Shown here: in pieces, positions 7,096 to 17,189 of the stretch | Layout of the letters: each line of letters starts with the position of its first letter | How positions within the stretch are numbered: position 1 is the stretch's first letter | NCBI RefSeq assembly: GCF_003966155.1 | Contig: NZ_RXNS01000004.1 | Span: forward strand, 62,001-126,000 | Direction of reading: 5' to 3' | From: Halomonas nitroreducens | Lineage (GTDB): Bacteria; Pseudomonadota; Gammaproteobacteria; Pseudomonadales; Halomonadaceae | DNA: 64,000 nt | The notes under the pieces: model-generated | What the model saw: only the letters and a program-made list of their open reading frames with translations | What the model was told of the DNA's origin: nothing | Database searches by the model: none | Made by a program: the position numbers and the translations under genes

Positions 7096-9393
7096 GTGAG
7101 CTACAGACGATTCCTCTCCCGGGCCAGCGGGTGGCTGCTGGCCATCCTGATGCTCGCCACCCTCCCCGCCATGGCCCAACCGTCCGGTGGCGGAGGACAG
7201 GCCCCGGCCAACGCCACCCTGGCCGACCTCCTCGAGAACCCCGAGACGCGCCAACAGCTGATCGACCAGCTGCGCGGGGCGGCCAGCGAGTCGGGAGCCG
7301 AGCAGGCCGCGACCGAGTCGCCGTCACTGTCGCTGCCCCGCCAGCTGGCCGAGACCACCAGCCGCATCGCCGGTGAGCTGGGCAGCCAGCTCGGCCAGGT
7401 CCTCGACGCCGTGACCGGCCTGTTCGCGGGCCCGCCGGGCACCTTTGACCTGGCCGCCTTCACCAGTGCGGCCATCAACCTGGGGCTGGTGATCCTCGCC
7501 ACGGTTGCCCTGCTCATCGCCGTCCGCCGCCTGGCCCGCCCCCTGTTCACCCGGCTCAGCCAATGGTCGTTGACCGGCCAGGGGCTCCAGCCGTTGCTGA
7601 GGCTGGTGCTGTGCGTCGTCGTGGCGGCGCTGATCGACGCCCTGGTGGTGGCGCTGGCCTATCTCGGCGGCAATCTGGTCGCCACCTTCGCGGTGGGCGA
7701 GAGCGGCGAGCTGTCGACCCGTGCCTCGCTGTTCCTCAATGCCTTCCTGGTGATCGAGCTGCTCAAGGCCGCGGTGCGCATGCTCTTCGCCTCCCGCTAC
7801 GAGGGCCTGCGCCTGCTGCCCATCGCCGCCGCCGACGCTTCCTACTGGAACCGCTGGATCGCGCGCCTGATCGGGCTGACCGGCTATGGCCTGATGGTGG
7901 TGGTGCCGTTGGTCAACGCCTACGTGTCGCCGGCCCTGGGCGAGGGGGCCGGCACCCTGATCATGATCGGCGCCTATGTCTATGCCGTGGCCGTGGTGCT
8001 GCGCAACCGCCGCCGGCTGCGCGACGGGCTGAACCGCAAGGCCGGCCAGACTACCATGGCCGCCAGCCGGGTATCGCTGCAGCTGTTCGCCCGCACCTGG
8101 CACCTCTTCGCCCTGGCCTACTTCACCGTGGTGCTGGTGCTGACCCTGACGCGCCCCGAGGAGGCCCTGCCCTTCGTGCTGTTCGCCACCCTGCAGACGC
8201 TGGCTGCGGTGCTGGTGGGCATGCTGGTGTCGAGCTTCCTGACCCAGACCATCGGCCGGCGGATCCGCCTTTCCGATGACCTGCGCCGCAAGCTGCCGAT
8301 GCTCGAGGCACGCCTCAACCGCTATGTCCCCAATGCCCTGCGCGTGATCCGCATGGTGATCCTCGCCGTGGTGGTGATGGTCGTGTTGAGCGCCTGGGGC
8401 GCCTTCGACCTGGGGGCCTGGTACGCCTCCGAGGCGGGACGCAGCCTGATCGGCAAGGGCGTGAGCGTGTTCGTGATCCTGGTGGTCGCCGCGGCCGTCT
8501 GGCTGGCACTGGCCAGCCTGATCGAGCACAAGCTCAACCCCGAGACCGGTGGCGGCGTGCCCTCGGCACGGGCCCAGACGCTGCTGTCGCTGTTTCGCAA
8601 TGCCCTGGCCATCGCCCTGATCACCATGACGGCGATGATCGTGCTCTCCGAGATCGGCATCAACATCGGGCCGTTGATCGCCGGTGCCGGCGTGCTGGGC
8701 CTGGCCATCGGCTTCGGCGCCCAGAAGCTGGTGCAGGACATCATCACCGGGGTCTTCATCCAGGTGGAGAACGCCATGAACACCGGCGATGTGATCACCG
8801 TGGGGGGCGTCACCGGGGTGGCCGAGAAGCTCAGCATCCGCTCGGTGGGCATCCGCGACCTCAGCGGCACCTACCACATCGTGCCCTTCTCCAGCGTCGA
8901 CACCGTCTCCAACTACATGCGCGACTTCGCCTACCATGTCGGGGAATACGGCATCGCCTATCGTGAGAGCATCGACGAGGCGATCCAGGCCCTCAACGAG
9001 GCCTTCGACGCGCTCAAGGAGGACGAGGAGTACAAGGCCTGTCTCCTCGAGCCGCTGGAGGTCGCCGGCGTGATCGCTCTGGCCGACAGCTCCGTGAACA
9101 TCCGTGTGCGCATCAAGACCACGCCGGGAGACCAGTGGGCCGTGGGCCGTGCCTACAACCGGCTGGTCAAGCTGCACCTCGACGCGGCCGGCATCGAGAT
9201 CCCCTTCCCCCATACCACCCTCTACTTCGGCGAGGACAAGGACGGCGGTGCCCCGCCGGCCAACGTGCGGGTCATCCGTCAGCAAGCGCGCGAGCGCGCC
9301 GCCAGCTCGGACGAGGCGCGTCACGCGCTGACCGCCGACACCCAGGCCCCCCAGGAGGTCCACAACCAGGAGGACTACGACGGCGAGTCATGA
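7096..9393 (+). CDS. ybiO: Large MscS-family mechanosensitive channel, YbiO-like
   Basis: A 765-residue inner-membrane channel expected to open under membrane tension and release solutes during hypo-osmotic shock. It has a signal peptide (about residues 1-27, ending AMA-Q), a periplasmic segment, many transmembrane helices, then the MscS core. The pore helix and start of the beta domain read LAGAGVLGLAIGFG-like sequence near residue 530, followed by VQDIITGVFIQVENAMNTGD. Size and layout match E. coli YbiO (741). The start is GTG, preceded by GGAGG. The C-terminal tail is charged. It pairs functionally with the ectoine uptake system elsewhere in the window. Confidence 0.9.
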   Translation: MSYRRFLSRASGWLLAILMLATLPAMAQPSGGGGQAPANATLADLLENPETRQQLIDQLRGAASESGAEQAATESPSLSLPRQLAETTSRIAGELGSQLGQVLDAVTGLFAGPPGTFDLAAFTSAAINLGLVILATVALLIAVRRLARPLFTRLSQWSLTGQGLQPLLRLVLCVVVAALIDALVVALAYLGGNLVATFAVGESGELSTRASLFLNAFLVIELLKAAVRMLFASRYEGLRLLPIAAADASYWNRWIARLIGLTGYGLMVVVPLVNAYVSPALGEGAGTLIMIGAYVYAVAVVLRNRRRLRDGLNRKAGQTTMAASRVSLQLFARTWHLFALAYFTVVLVLTLTRPEEALPFVLFATLQTLAAVLVGMLVSSFLTQTIGRRIRLSDDLRRKLPMLEARLNRYVPNALRVIRMVILAVVVMVVLSAWGAFDLGAWYASEAGRSLIGKGVSVFVILVVAAAVWLALASLIEHKLNPETGGGVPSARAQTLLSLFRNALAIALITMTAMIVLSEIGINIGPLIAGAGVLGLAIGFGAQKLVQDIITGVFIQVENAMNTGDVITVGGVTGVAEKLSIRSVGIRDLSGTYHIVPFSSVDTVSNYMRDFAYHVGEYGIAYRESIDEAIQALNEAFDALKEDEEYKACLLEPLEVAGVIALADSSVNIRVRIKTTPGDQWAVGRAYNRLVKLHLDAAGIEIPFPHTTLYFGEDKDGGAPPANVRVIRQQARERAASSDEARHALTADTQAPQEVHNQEDYDGES

Positions 9394-9409
9394 TCGCCGT
9401 CACCAACGC

Positions 9410-9439
9410 AAGAGGGGCTGCCGACTGGCAGCCCCTCTT
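9410..9439 (+). terminator. Terminator after the MscS-type channel gene
   Basis: A 13-bp perfect stem (9410-9422 with 9427-9439) and a GACT loop are followed by TTGTTGT on the plus strand. It lies between converging genes and may serve hemY in the other direction as well. Confidence 0.75.
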
Positions 9440-9472
9440 GTTGTGCAGGGCGGGTTCAGGCGTCGGCGACGC

Positions 9473-10726
9473 TCAGGATGCCGCCTTGGCCGTCTTCGCC
9501 GGCGTATCCTCCGGCTCGGTGGGCTGGGGCAGCGAGGGCAGCGACTTGTCGAGTAGCTCCACGCTCTGACGGTAGTAGAGCTGGCTCTTGTTGTGCTCGC
9601 CCAGGTTGGCGTAGAGCCGGGCCAGTTCGGCGCAGACCACGCCGCTGGGCCGCTGACGCTGGCTGGCCTCGAAGTATTCCTGAGCCTTGCCCCAGTAGGC
9701 GTTGCGCAGCGAGAGACGTCCCAGGGTGAGCAGCAGGTCCGGGTCGTTGGGCCGCTCCTGCAGCCACTTCTCGGCCACCACCAGCTGGCGCGCCGCATCC
9801 ACCTCGAGCAGCCCGTAGCGCAGTACCAGGCGGCTGTCCCAGTGCTCCTTGAGCGAATGGCGCAGCAGCCGCTCGGCGATACCCTGCTCGTTGCCGCGCA
9901 CCAGGGCCTCGGCATAGAGCACGATCAGATCGACGTTGCCGCGCAGGTGGTCGGGCATGTCGGCCCAGAGGTTGCGCACCCGCTCGATATCGCCGGGCTG
10001 GCGGGCCTCCTGGGAGATCAGTTCGCGATAGGCGCGCTGCTCGAGCTGCTCGCGCTCTTCCCGGGAAATCAGGTGCTGGGCGCCGAGGCGCGGCATCAGC
10101 CGGCGCAGGCCATCCCAGTCGCTGAGACTGATATAGGCCTGCTTGAGCTGCTTGAGCACCTGGGGATGGTTGGGCAGGTGGCGGTCGAGACGGGTCAGGA
10201 TCGCCAGGGCCTCCTCGTACTGCTGGCGATCCAGCATCAGCTGGGCCTGCATCAGGCCCACCGCGGTGTCGGCGCCCTCGGTGCTGAGATGGGCGCGCTT
10301 GAGCAGGGTATCGGCCTGCTCGTAGCGGCCCTGGTAATGGGCCGCCAGGGCGGCGGAGAGGTAATTGACCAGCGGCGTGCTGGAGTCGTCGGCGGCCTTG
10401 ACCAGGGCCTTCTCGGCACGCTTCCAGCGCCCCTCGGCCAGCGCCACCAGGCCGCGCACGGTGCGCCGCATGGCGGTACGGTTACGCGAGCGGCTGTTCC
10501 ACACCTTGAAGCGGGTCACCGGACGCGAGAGGCGCATCAGCAGCCGCAGGGCGAAGTGCACCACCACGAAGGCCGCCAGCAGCAGCACCAGGCCGAACCA
10601 GAAGGAGGTCTGGAACGAGGTGTCGCCGACGCGCACCAGCCAGTAGCCAGGCACCGACATCATCAGCTGGCCGAACAGGGCCCCGATCGCGAGGCCGAGG
10701 ACCACGATCAGAATCAGCTTTCTCAT
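9473..10726 (-). CDS. hemY: HemY, membrane-anchored TPR protein of the heme cluster
   Basis: A 417-residue protein of the proteobacterial HemY family, not the protoporphyrinogen oxidase of the same name in Bacillus. Two N-terminal transmembrane helices (about residues 3-25 and 40-62) are followed by a long helical region with TPR-like repeats. The family is always tied to heme synthesis genes and is thought to support a late step or its assembly; its biochemical role is not settled. The start ATG overlaps the hemX stop by four bases. It is the last gene of hemC-hemD-hemX-hemY. Confidence 0.93.
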   Translation of the reverse strand: MRKLILIVVLGLAIGALFGQLMMSVPGYWLVRVGDTSFQTSFWFGLVLLLAAFVVVHFALRLLMRLSRPVTRFKVWNSRSRNRTAMRRTVRGLVALAEGRWKRAEKALVKAADDSSTPLVNYLSAALAAHYQGRYEQADTLLKRAHLSTEGADTAVGLMQAQLMLDRQQYEEALAILTRLDRHLPNHPQVLKQLKQAYISLSDWDGLRRLMPRLGAQHLISREEREQLEQRAYRELISQEARQPGDIERVRNLWADMPDHLRGNVDLIVLYAEALVRGNEQGIAERLLRHSLKEHWDSRLVLRYGLLEVDAARQLVVAEKWLQERPNDPDLLLTLGRLSLRNAYWGKAQEYFEASQRQRPSGVVCAELARLYANLGEHNKSQLYYRQSVELLDKSLPSLPQPTEPEDTPAKTAKAAS

Positions 10727-12294
10727 GCCTCATCTCCCTGGCCGCCGTTGCCGGCCTCGAAGCGGTGCTCGATGAAGCTCGCCAGCGCCTGCTGGGAGCC
10801 GCTGATGTCCGGCAGTTCCGGGCGGATGGTCCGTCCCTTGAGTTCCTCGAGACGCGACAGCACCGCCTGGACGCCGCTGTCGCCGGTGTCGTAGTAGCCC
10901 CGGATCAGGGTCAGGGCCTTCTCGAGGCTGGCCTCGAAGAGCGGCTGTTCCTCCTTGAGCAGCGCCAGCTGGGCCTGCTCCAGGACCAGGCGCACGCTCT
11001 GACGCAGGTAGGATTCCTGCTCCGGCGAAATCAGCGCCTCGAGCGCCGCGTCGTGCTGGCGAACCGTGACCAGGTCCTTGAGCTCCTCGCCGAAGCGCGC
11101 GAGCTGCGACTGCCAGCCACCGGTGGGCGCTTCCTCGATGGTCGAGTTGGCGGCGATCTCCTCGATGTCCTGGGCCAGCGGGCGGCCGGCGATCTGCTCC
11201 TGCTGGGCATTCAGCGCCAGGTAGAGGCCGGTGCGGTCCACGCGGGGCACCGATTCCAGCGCGGCCAGCTCGGAGGCGATCTCGCGGCGCACCGGCATCA
11301 GCGCCGGATTGTCGGCCTCGCGCAGCCGCTCGTCGGCGGTGCGCAGCAGGGCGGCGGCCCCCTGGACGTCACGTTCCAGCTGCAGGCGCTGGTTGGCCAG
11401 GCGCAGCAGGTAGGCGGCCTCGGCGTGCAGCCAGTCGCGCTCGTCGGTCTGCTGCTCGCTGGACAGTTCCTGCAGCACCCGGTCCAGGGTCTCGTCGACG
11501 CTCTGTCGATAGTCGGAGAAGTCGCTGCGCAGCGTGCTCACCGCCTCGTCCAGGGCGGCATTGCGCTGCTGCTCACCGCTCTCCAGGCGACTCGCCAGGT
11601 CATCCAGTCCCGACTGGCTGGCCGCTTGCGCCGGCAGGTCGGCCAGGCGCTGCTGCTGGGCGTCGAGCTTCTGCCAGACCTGCCAGCCGAACAGCGCGCC
11701 GCCCGCGCCCAGCAGGACCACCAGCCCCAGGGCAACCGCCCCGGACTTGCTGCCCTTGCCGGTGCCGCCCGAGCCGCCACTGCCGCCCGCAGCCCCGTGG
11801 GCGCCCTGGCCGGCGGACGCCTGCTGCCCCTTGGCATCACCGCCTGAGGCCTTGGCGGAGGAGGCTGAGCCCTTGGGGGGAGTGGAAGAGGCGGAGCCCT
11901 TGGGAGCCTCGCGCTTGGTGGAGGCGGTATCGGAGGCCTTGCCGGACGCGCTCCTGGACCCGGCGCTGGTGCCGGAGGCCTCGGCCGGGGAGGCAGATGC
12001 CGTGTCGGCCTCACCCTTGGTCGCCTCGTCAGGCTTGTCGCTGGCAGTGGCCGGAGTGGCCTGGCTTTCGCTCGAGGACGTCGTCGAAGAGGGCGCGGCA
12101 TCGGCCTTCGCCTCGGCAGAGGCCGTGCTCGCCGCCGGGCCGCTGCCCTTGCCGCGACGCCGCGAGCGGCGCGAGGATGAGCCGCCGGCCTTGCCGGCCT
12201 CGGCACTCTTTCCCGTCGCCGCCGAGTCGGCGCCGCCCTGGGCTTCGCCGGACGGTGTCTGTTGTTCGTCCTGATCGTGTTGTTGCTTGCTCAT
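10723..12294 (-). CDS. hemX: HemX family membrane protein
   Basis: A 523-residue protein of the HemX family, often misnamed uroporphyrinogen-III C-methyltransferase although it has no SAM-binding fold. Residues 1 to about 180 are a low-complexity Ser/Ala/Gly/Lys tail with a basic RRSRRRGKG stretch. A single transmembrane helix (about 183-203) and a long coiled-coil region with QQQRLADLPAQ-type heptads follow. The tail is much longer than in E. coli HemX (393 residues in total). It lies 6 bases after hemD and overlaps hemY, so it is coupled to both. Confidence 0.9.
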   Translation of the reverse strand: MSKQQHDQDEQQTPSGEAQGGADSAATGKSAEAGKAGGSSSRRSRRRGKGSGPAASTASAEAKADAAPSSTTSSSESQATPATASDKPDEATKGEADTASASPAEASGTSAGSRSASGKASDTASTKREAPKGSASSTPPKGSASSAKASGGDAKGQQASAGQGAHGAAGGSGGSGGTGKGSKSGAVALGLVVLLGAGGALFGWQVWQKLDAQQQRLADLPAQAASQSGLDDLASRLESGEQQRNAALDEAVSTLRSDFSDYRQSVDETLDRVLQELSSEQQTDERDWLHAEAAYLLRLANQRLQLERDVQGAAALLRTADERLREADNPALMPVRREIASELAALESVPRVDRTGLYLALNAQQEQIAGRPLAQDIEEIAANSTIEEAPTGGWQSQLARFGEELKDLVTVRQHDAALEALISPEQESYLRQSVRLVLEQAQLALLKEEQPLFEASLEKALTLIRGYYDTGDSGVQAVLSRLEELKGRTIRPELPDISGSQQALASFIEHRFEAGNGGQGDEA

Positions 12295-12300
12295 GTGTCG

Positions 12301-13092
12301 CTAGCCCTTTTCGAGATCGTCATGATCGACATCGGCCCTCTCCGGGTCCCTGGCCCTGGCCACGGCGGCCGCCAGCGCGTCAGGCGTGGCGCCCGACGCC
12401 ACGACGGGAAGACGAAACCCCAGTGTGCCGGCCAGTGTAGCCAACCGGGTACTGGACACGATTAGCGGTTGGTTCAAGGCGGCCTGTGAGCACCATCTTG
12501 CCAGATGTCCGAGGATTTCTCCGCTACTCACCACCAACGCCTGATAGTCGCCGCTCGCCAGCCGACGCCGCAAGGTCGGCGAGGGCTCGAGCAGGCGGCG
12601 CCGGTAGACCGCCAGGCGTGTCAGGCGAGCGCCCCGGGCGGCCAGGGTCTCGGCCATCAGGGCCCGTCCCCCCTCGCCGGCCACCAGCAGCAGGCGCTGC
12701 CCGGCGAGCCGCTGCAGCGAGCCGAGCGCCAGCAGTGCCTCGCTGGTGTCTGCCCCGCCCGGCGGCGGAAGATGCACCCGCACGCCCAGCTGGCGGTGCA
12801 GGGTGGCGGCCGTGGCAGCCCCCACGGCGTAATAGTCGATACCCACGGGAAGCTGCGGCCAGTAGCGGTCCAGCGCCTCGGCGAGACACTCGGCGGCGAA
12901 GGGGCTGACCACCACCACGCGCCGGAACTGGTCGAAATCCAGCCAGGCAGCGCGGTGTGCCGGGGTCTCCGGCAGCGGCTCGAGGGCCATGACCTCGCCC
13001 CGCTCGACGGCAAAGCCCTCGGCGGCGATGGCCTCGGCCAGCGCCGCGGCCCGCGGCCCGGGACGACAGATCAGTACCGGCGGGGTCGCCAT
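12301..13092 (-). CDS. hemD: Uroporphyrinogen-III synthase
   Basis: A 263-residue enzyme that closes hydroxymethylbilane with inversion of ring D to give uroporphyrinogen III. HemD is poorly conserved, but the two-domain layout is visible: an N-terminal CRPGPRA motif, VVVVSPFAAECL around residues 60-70, VGAATAATL and the C-terminal ALVVSSGEIL. Its ATG shares one base with the hemC stop (TGATG), which fixes the start although the open frame extends far upstream inside hemC. Confidence 0.92.
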   Translation of the reverse strand: MATPPVLICRPGPRAAALAEAIAAEGFAVERGEVMALEPLPETPAHRAAWLDFDQFRRVVVVSPFAAECLAEALDRYWPQLPVGIDYYAVGAATAATLHRQLGVRVHLPPPGGADTSEALLALGSLQRLAGQRLLLVAGEGGRALMAETLAARGARLTRLAVYRRRLLEPSPTLRRRLASGDYQALVVSSGEILGHLARWCSQAALNQPLIVSSTRLATLAGTLGFRLPVVASGATPDALAAAVARARDPERADVDHDDLEKG

Positions 13093-14033
13093 CAGCCGGC
13101 GCCGTAGACCTCGGCGAGGATCTCGCCGGCGCCCATGTCCAGCAGCTCCTCTGCTACCCGAATGCCCAGCGCCTCGGGCTCGTGGATCGAGCCGCGCCCC
13201 TCGGCGCGCAGCACCTCCGTGCCCTCCGGATTGCCCACCAGGGCCCGCAGCCACAGGGTCTCGCCATCGTCCTCGAAGATCGCATGGCCGGCGATGGGCA
13301 CCTGGCAGCCGCCCTCGAGGCGGGTGTTCATGGCACGCTCCGCGCGGACCCGGGTCGCGGTGGCCGGATCGTCCAGCGGCGCCAGCAGGGAGATCAGTTC
13401 GGCATCGTGCATGCGGCACTCGATGCCCAGGGCGCCCTGGCCGCAGGCCGGCAGGCAGACCTCCGGCGGCAGCTCCATGGTGATGCGCGCCTCGAGCCCC
13501 AGCCGCTTGAGGCCCGAGGTGGCCAGCAGGATGGCGTCGTACTCGCCGGCATCGAGCTTGCCGAGACGGGTCTGGACATTGCCGCGCAGGTTGAGCACCT
13601 GCAGGTCGGGGCGCGCCTCGCGCATCTGCAGGCCGCGCCGCAGGCTGGACGTGCCGATGCGCGCGCCCTCGGGCAGCGCGTCCAGGGAAGGGTAGTGGTT
13701 GGAAACGAAGGCGTCGGTGGGCTCGGCCCCCTCGAGGATCACCGACAGGCCGAGGCTCTCGGGGAAGTGCATGGGCACGTCCTTCATCGAGTGCACGGCG
13801 ATGTCGGCACGCCCGTCGAGCATCGCCTCCTCGAGTTCCTTGACGAACAGTCCCTTGCCGCCGACCTTGGCCAGCGGCGTGTCGAGGATCTTGTCCCCCC
13901 GGGTGGCCATGGCCACCAGCTCGACCTTGAGCCCCGGATGGGTCGCCATCAGGCGGTCGCGGACATGTTCGGCCTGCCACATGGCCAGTTGACTCTTGCG
14001 CGTGGCGATACGCAGCGTTTCGATGGCTTGCAC
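13092..14033 (-). CDS. hemC: Porphobilinogen deaminase (hydroxymethylbilane synthase)
   Basis: A 313-residue enzyme polymerising four porphobilinogens into hydroxymethylbilane. The N terminus [15 protein letters not shown] is the family signature, and the dipyrromethane cofactor cysteine lies in LEGGCQVPI near residue 240. I place the start at the GTG at 14033, preceded by GGGGAG, which gives 313 residues as in E. coli. An upstream in-frame ATG at 14114 falls inside a TATGAT -10 element and would add a non-conserved basic tail. Confidence 0.93.
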   Translation of the reverse strand: MQAIETLRIATRKSQLAMWQAEHVRDRLMATHPGLKVELVAMATRGDKILDTPLAKVGGKGLFVKELEEAMLDGRADIAVHSMKDVPMHFPESLGLSVILEGAEPTDAFVSNHYPSLDALPEGARIGTSSLRRGLQMREARPDLQVLNLRGNVQTRLGKLDAGEYDAILLATSGLKRLGLEARITMELPPEVCLPACGQGALGIECRMHDAELISLLAPLDDPATATRVRAERAMNTRLEGGCQVPIAGHAIFEDDGETLWLRALVGNPEGTEVLRAEGRGSIHEPEALGIRVAEELLDMGAGEILAEVYGAG

Positions 14034-14109
14034 GTGGTTCTCCCCGTCCCGGTTCGCTTGCACTCGGCGCCCCTTGCGCCGGCGCCCGGTGATGTCTTGG
14101 TTTGCTGCC

Positions 14110-14115
14110 ATCATA
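14110..14115 (-). promoter_or_regulatory. -10 element for the hem operon
   Basis: TATGAT (five of six) on the minus strand, with TTTTCC as a poor -35 at 17 bases. It would start transcription near 14103 and leave a 70-base leader before the GTG of hemC. It supports the GTG start over the upstream ATG. Confidence 0.4.
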
Positions 14116-14192
14116 AAGGACCGGAGAGGTCAGGAAAAATCGTTACTGCCCGGCCGACCCGCCGCCCGGCGCCCCTCGCCTGGCCCGTGGAC

Positions 14193-14203
14193 TCTGGTAC
14201 ACT
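14193..14203 (+). promoter_or_regulatory. Extended -10 promoter candidate for argH
   Basis: TGG followed by TACACT at 14198-14203 resembles an extended -10 (TGnTATAAT). No good -35 is seen. The region between hemC and argH is 263 bases and otherwise has no gene. Confidence 0.35.
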
Positions 14204-14296
14204 TTCCCGCATGTCAAGCCAGCGCGGCCTCGCCGAGCTGCGGCCGGCGCGCCGCCGGCCCTCACCCACCGCACAGCCATGCAGGATGTCAGCCCG

Positions 14297-15718
14297 ATGA
14301 GCCAGACCACCAACCAGTCCTGGGGCGGCCGCTTCAGCGAGCCCACCGATGCCTTCGTCGCCCGCTTCACCGCCTCGGTCGACTTCGACCAGCGCCTGGC
14401 CCTCCACGACATCCAGGGCTCGCGGGCTCACGCCACCATGCTGGCCCGGGTCGGGGTGCTCACCGAGGCCGAGCGCGACGCCATCATCAACGGCCTCGAC
14501 GAGGTCCAGGCGGAGATCGAGGCCGGCACCTTCGCCTGGTCGGTGGACCTCGAGGACGTGCACATGAACATCGAGGCGCGCCTCACCGACAAGATCGGCA
14601 TCACCGGCAAGAAGCTGCACACCGGGCGCTCGCGCAACGACCAGGTGGCCACCGATATCCGCCTTTTCCTGCGCGACGAGATCGACAGCGTGGCCGCCGA
14701 GCTGACCCGCCTGCGCGAGGGGCTGATCGAGCTCGCCGACCGCGAGGCGGCCACCATCATGCCCGGCTTTACCCACCTGCAGACCGCCCAGCCGGTGACC
14801 TTCGGCCATCACCTGCTGGCCTGGCAGGAGATGCTCGCCCGCGACCAGGAGCGGCTGCTCGACTGCCGCAAGCGGGTCAACGTGCTGCCGCTGGGGGCCG
14901 CCGCCCTGGCCGGCACCACCTACCCCATTGACCGCCATGTGACGGCCGAGCTGCTGGGCTTCGCGCGCCCCGCCGAGAACAGCCTCGACGCGGTCAGTGA
15001 CCGCGACTTCGCCATCGAGTTCACGTCCTTCGCCAGCGTGCTGCTGATGCACCTGTCGCGGATGAGCGAGGAGCTGGTGCTGTGGACCAGCGCCCAGTTC
15101 GATTTCATCGACCTGCCCGACCGCTTCTGCACCGGCTCCTCGATCATGCCGCAGAAGAAGAACCCGGACGTGCCGGAACTGGTGCGCGGCAAGACCGGCC
15201 GGGTCTATGGCCACCTGATGGGCCTGCTGACGCTGATGAAGTCCCAGCCGCTGGCCTACAACAAGGACAACCAGGAGGACAAGGAGCCGCTGTTCGATGC
15301 CCTGTCCACCGTCCAGGACTGCCTCAAGGCGTTCGCCGACATGGTCCCGGCCATCGAGGCCAAGGCCGACAACATGCGCGAGGCGGCCCGCAAGGGCTTC
15401 TCCACCGCCACCGACCTGGCCGACTACCTGGTCTGTCGCGGCGTGGCCTTCCGCGACGCCCACGAGATCGTCGGCCAGTCGGTGGCCTTTGGGCTGCGCG
15501 AGGGCAAGGACCTCTCGGAGATGAGCCTCGAGGAGCTGCGCCAGTTCTCCGACGTCATCGGCGAGGACGTCTTTGCCGTGCTGACCCTGGAGGGCTCGGT
15601 GGCGGCGCGCAACCATATCGGCGGCACCGCCCCGGACCAGGTGCGCGCCGCCGCCCAGCGGGCCCGCGAGGCCCTGGCGGCGCTGTCTTCCCAGGATGCC
15701 CAGGGGAGCCAGGGCTGA
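14297..15718 (+). CDS. argH: Argininosuccinate lyase
   Basis: A 473-residue enzyme splitting argininosuccinate into arginine and fumarate, the last step of arginine synthesis. It has WGGRF at the N terminus, [10 protein letters not shown] near residues 109-118 and the fumarate-lyase superfamily signature [12 protein letters not shown] near residue 281. An in-frame ATG at 14279 exists, but the one at 14297 has AGGA in place and gives the usual N terminus [13 protein letters not shown]. The stop overlaps the lptM start (TGATG). Confidence 0.96.
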   Translation: MSQTTNQSWGGRFSEPTDAFVARFTASVDFDQRLALHDIQGSRAHATMLARVGVLTEAERDAIINGLDEVQAEIEAGTFAWSVDLEDVHMNIEARLTDKIGITGKKLHTGRSRNDQVATDIRLFLRDEIDSVAAELTRLREGLIELADREAATIMPGFTHLQTAQPVTFGHHLLAWQEMLARDQERLLDCRKRVNVLPLGAAALAGTTYPIDRHVTAELLGFARPAENSLDAVSDRDFAIEFTSFASVLLMHLSRMSEELVLWTSAQFDFIDLPDRFCTGSSIMPQKKNPDVPELVRGKTGRVYGHLMGLLTLMKSQPLAYNKDNQEDKEPLFDALSTVQDCLKAFADMVPAIEAKADNMREAARKGFSTATDLADYLVCRGVAFRDAHEIVGQSVAFGLREGKDLSEMSLEELRQFSDVIGEDVFAVLTLEGSVAARNHIGGTAPDQVRAAAQRAREALAALSSQDAQGSQG

Positions 15719-15906
15719 TGCGTCGCGCCGCCCTGCTTGCGCTGCTGGCGCTCCCGCTGCTGCTGGCCGGCTGCGGCCAGAAGGGGCCGCTCTACCTGCC
15801 CGGCGACACCGCGGCGGAGGAGCGCTACGGCCCCCGCGACCCAGAAACGACCGACGCCGCGTCGGATGCCGACGCCCCCCGCCCCGTCGACGAGGACGAC
15901 ACCTAG
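15718..15906 (+). CDS. lptM: LPS translocon maturation lipoprotein LptM (YifL)
   Basis: A 62-residue lipoprotein. A short signal peptide is followed by the lipobox LLAGC, placing the lipidated cysteine at 19, and then the diagnostic CGQKGPLYLP sequence. LptM/YifL assists disulfide maturation of LptD in the outer-membrane LPS exporter. The rest is an acidic, disordered tail. It starts on the argH stop codon and ends two bases before lysA. Its place directly ahead of lysA-dapF is conserved in gammaproteobacteria. Confidence 0.93.
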   Translation: MRRAALLALLALPLLLAGCGQKGPLYLPGDTAAEERYGPRDPETTDAASDADAPRPVDEDDT

Positions 15907-15908
15907 GC

Positions 15909-17189
15909 ATGGATCATTTCGAGTACCGCGATGGCGTGCTGTACGCCGAAGAGCTGCCGCTTCCCCGCATCGCCGAGGAGTTCGGCACGCCCTGCTACGT
16001 CTATTCCAAGGCCACCCTGGCCCGCCACTTCCGGGCCTACACCGAGGCGCTGGGCAGCCATCCGCACCTGATCTGCTACGCGGTCAAGGCCAACTCCAAC
16101 CTGGCGGTGCTCAACCTGCTGGCCCGGCTCGGCGCCGGCTTCGACATCGTCTCGGTGGGGGAGCTCGAGCGGGTCCTGACCGCCGGCGGCGACCCTGCTC
16201 GGGTGGTGTTCTCCGGCGTGGCCAAGCAGGAGAACGAGATGGCCCGGGCGCTCAGCGTGGGCATCAAGTGCTTCAACGTCGAGTCCCGGGCCGAGCTCGA
16301 GCGGCTCGACGCCGTGGCCCGCGGCCTGGACCGGGTCGCCCCGGTCTCGCTGCGGGTCAACCCCGATGTGGACGCCGGCACTCACCCCTACATCTCCACG
16401 GGGCTCAAGGCCAACAAGTTCGGTATCGCGGTGGACGAGGCCCGGGAGGTCTACCGCCAGGCCGCGGCCATGGACAACGTGCGGGTGGTGGGTCTCGACT
16501 GCCATATCGGCTCCCAGCTCACCGAAACCGCCCCCTTCCTCGACGCCCTCGACCGGCTGCTGGTGCTGCTCGAGCGACTACGCGAGGACGGCATCGAGAT
16601 CGAGCATCTGGACCTCGGCGGCGGCCTGGGCGTGCCCTATCACGACGAGCGTCCCCCGCAGCCCTTCGACTACGCCACCGCCCTGCTCGAGCGACTGTCG
16701 CGCTGGCCGGGCAGCGACCGGCTGACCCTGCTCTTCGAGCCGGGACGCTCGATCGCTGCCAACGCCGGCGTGCTGCTGACCCGGGTGGAGTTCCTCAAGC
16801 CCGGCGAGACCAAGAACTTCGCCATCGTCGACGCGGCCATGAACGACCTGATCCGCCCGGCCCTCTATCAGGCCTGGCAGGCCATCCTGCCGGTGGACAC
16901 CACCCAGGCCCGTCCAAGCGGCACCTATGACGTGGTCGGCCCGGTCTGCGAGACCGGCGATTTCCTGGGCCAGGACCGGGAGCTGGCCATCGCCGCCGGC
17001 GACCTGCTGGCGGTGCGCTCCGCCGGGGCCTATGGCTTCGTCATGGCCTCCAACTACAACAGCCGCCCGCGGCCGCCGGAGGTCATGGTGGACGGCGACC
17101 GCGCCCACCTGGTGCGCCGCCGCGAGCGCCTGGCGGACCTCTGGGCCGGCGAGGCGACGCTGCCCGACGACAGCGCGGAGACGCCCTGA
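15909..17189 (+). CDS. lysA: Diaminopimelate decarboxylase
   Basis: A 426-residue PLP enzyme of the alanine-racemase-fold family making L-lysine from meso-diaminopimelate. Lys60 in YAVKANSN is the PLP lysine, HIGSQ lies near residue 199, the phosphate loop is [11 protein letters not shown], and Cys347 in VCETGDFL is the active-site cysteine from the partner subunit. The open frame starts earlier in lptM; ATG at 15909 gives the standard N terminus. The stop overlaps the dapF start (TGATG). Confidence 0.96.
   Translation: MDHFEYRDGVLYAEELPLPRIAEEFGTPCYVYSKATLARHFRAYTEALGSHPHLICYAVKANSNLAVLNLLARLGAGFDIVSVGELERVLTAGGDPARVVFSGVAKQENEMARALSVGIKCFNVESRAELERLDAVARGLDRVAPVSLRVNPDVDAGTHPYISTGLKANKFGIAVDEAREVYRQAAAMDNVRVVGLDCHIGSQLTETAPFLDALDRLLVLLERLREDGIEIEHLDLGGGLGVPYHDERPPQPFDYATALLERLSRWPGSDRLTLLFEPGRSIAANAGVLLTRVEFLKPGETKNFAIVDAAMNDLIRPALYQAWQAILPVDTTQARPSGTYDVVGPVCETGDFLGQDRELAIAAGDLLAVRSAGAYGFVMASNYNSRPRPPEVMVDGDRAHLVRRRERLADLWAGEATLPDDSAETP

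Noticed and set aside
7324..9363. 679-codon minus-strand open frame opposite the MscS-type channel gene
   Set aside because: Its translation is a His/Gln/Gly-rich shadow of a high-GC gene, with no motif, while the plus strand encodes a clear channel.
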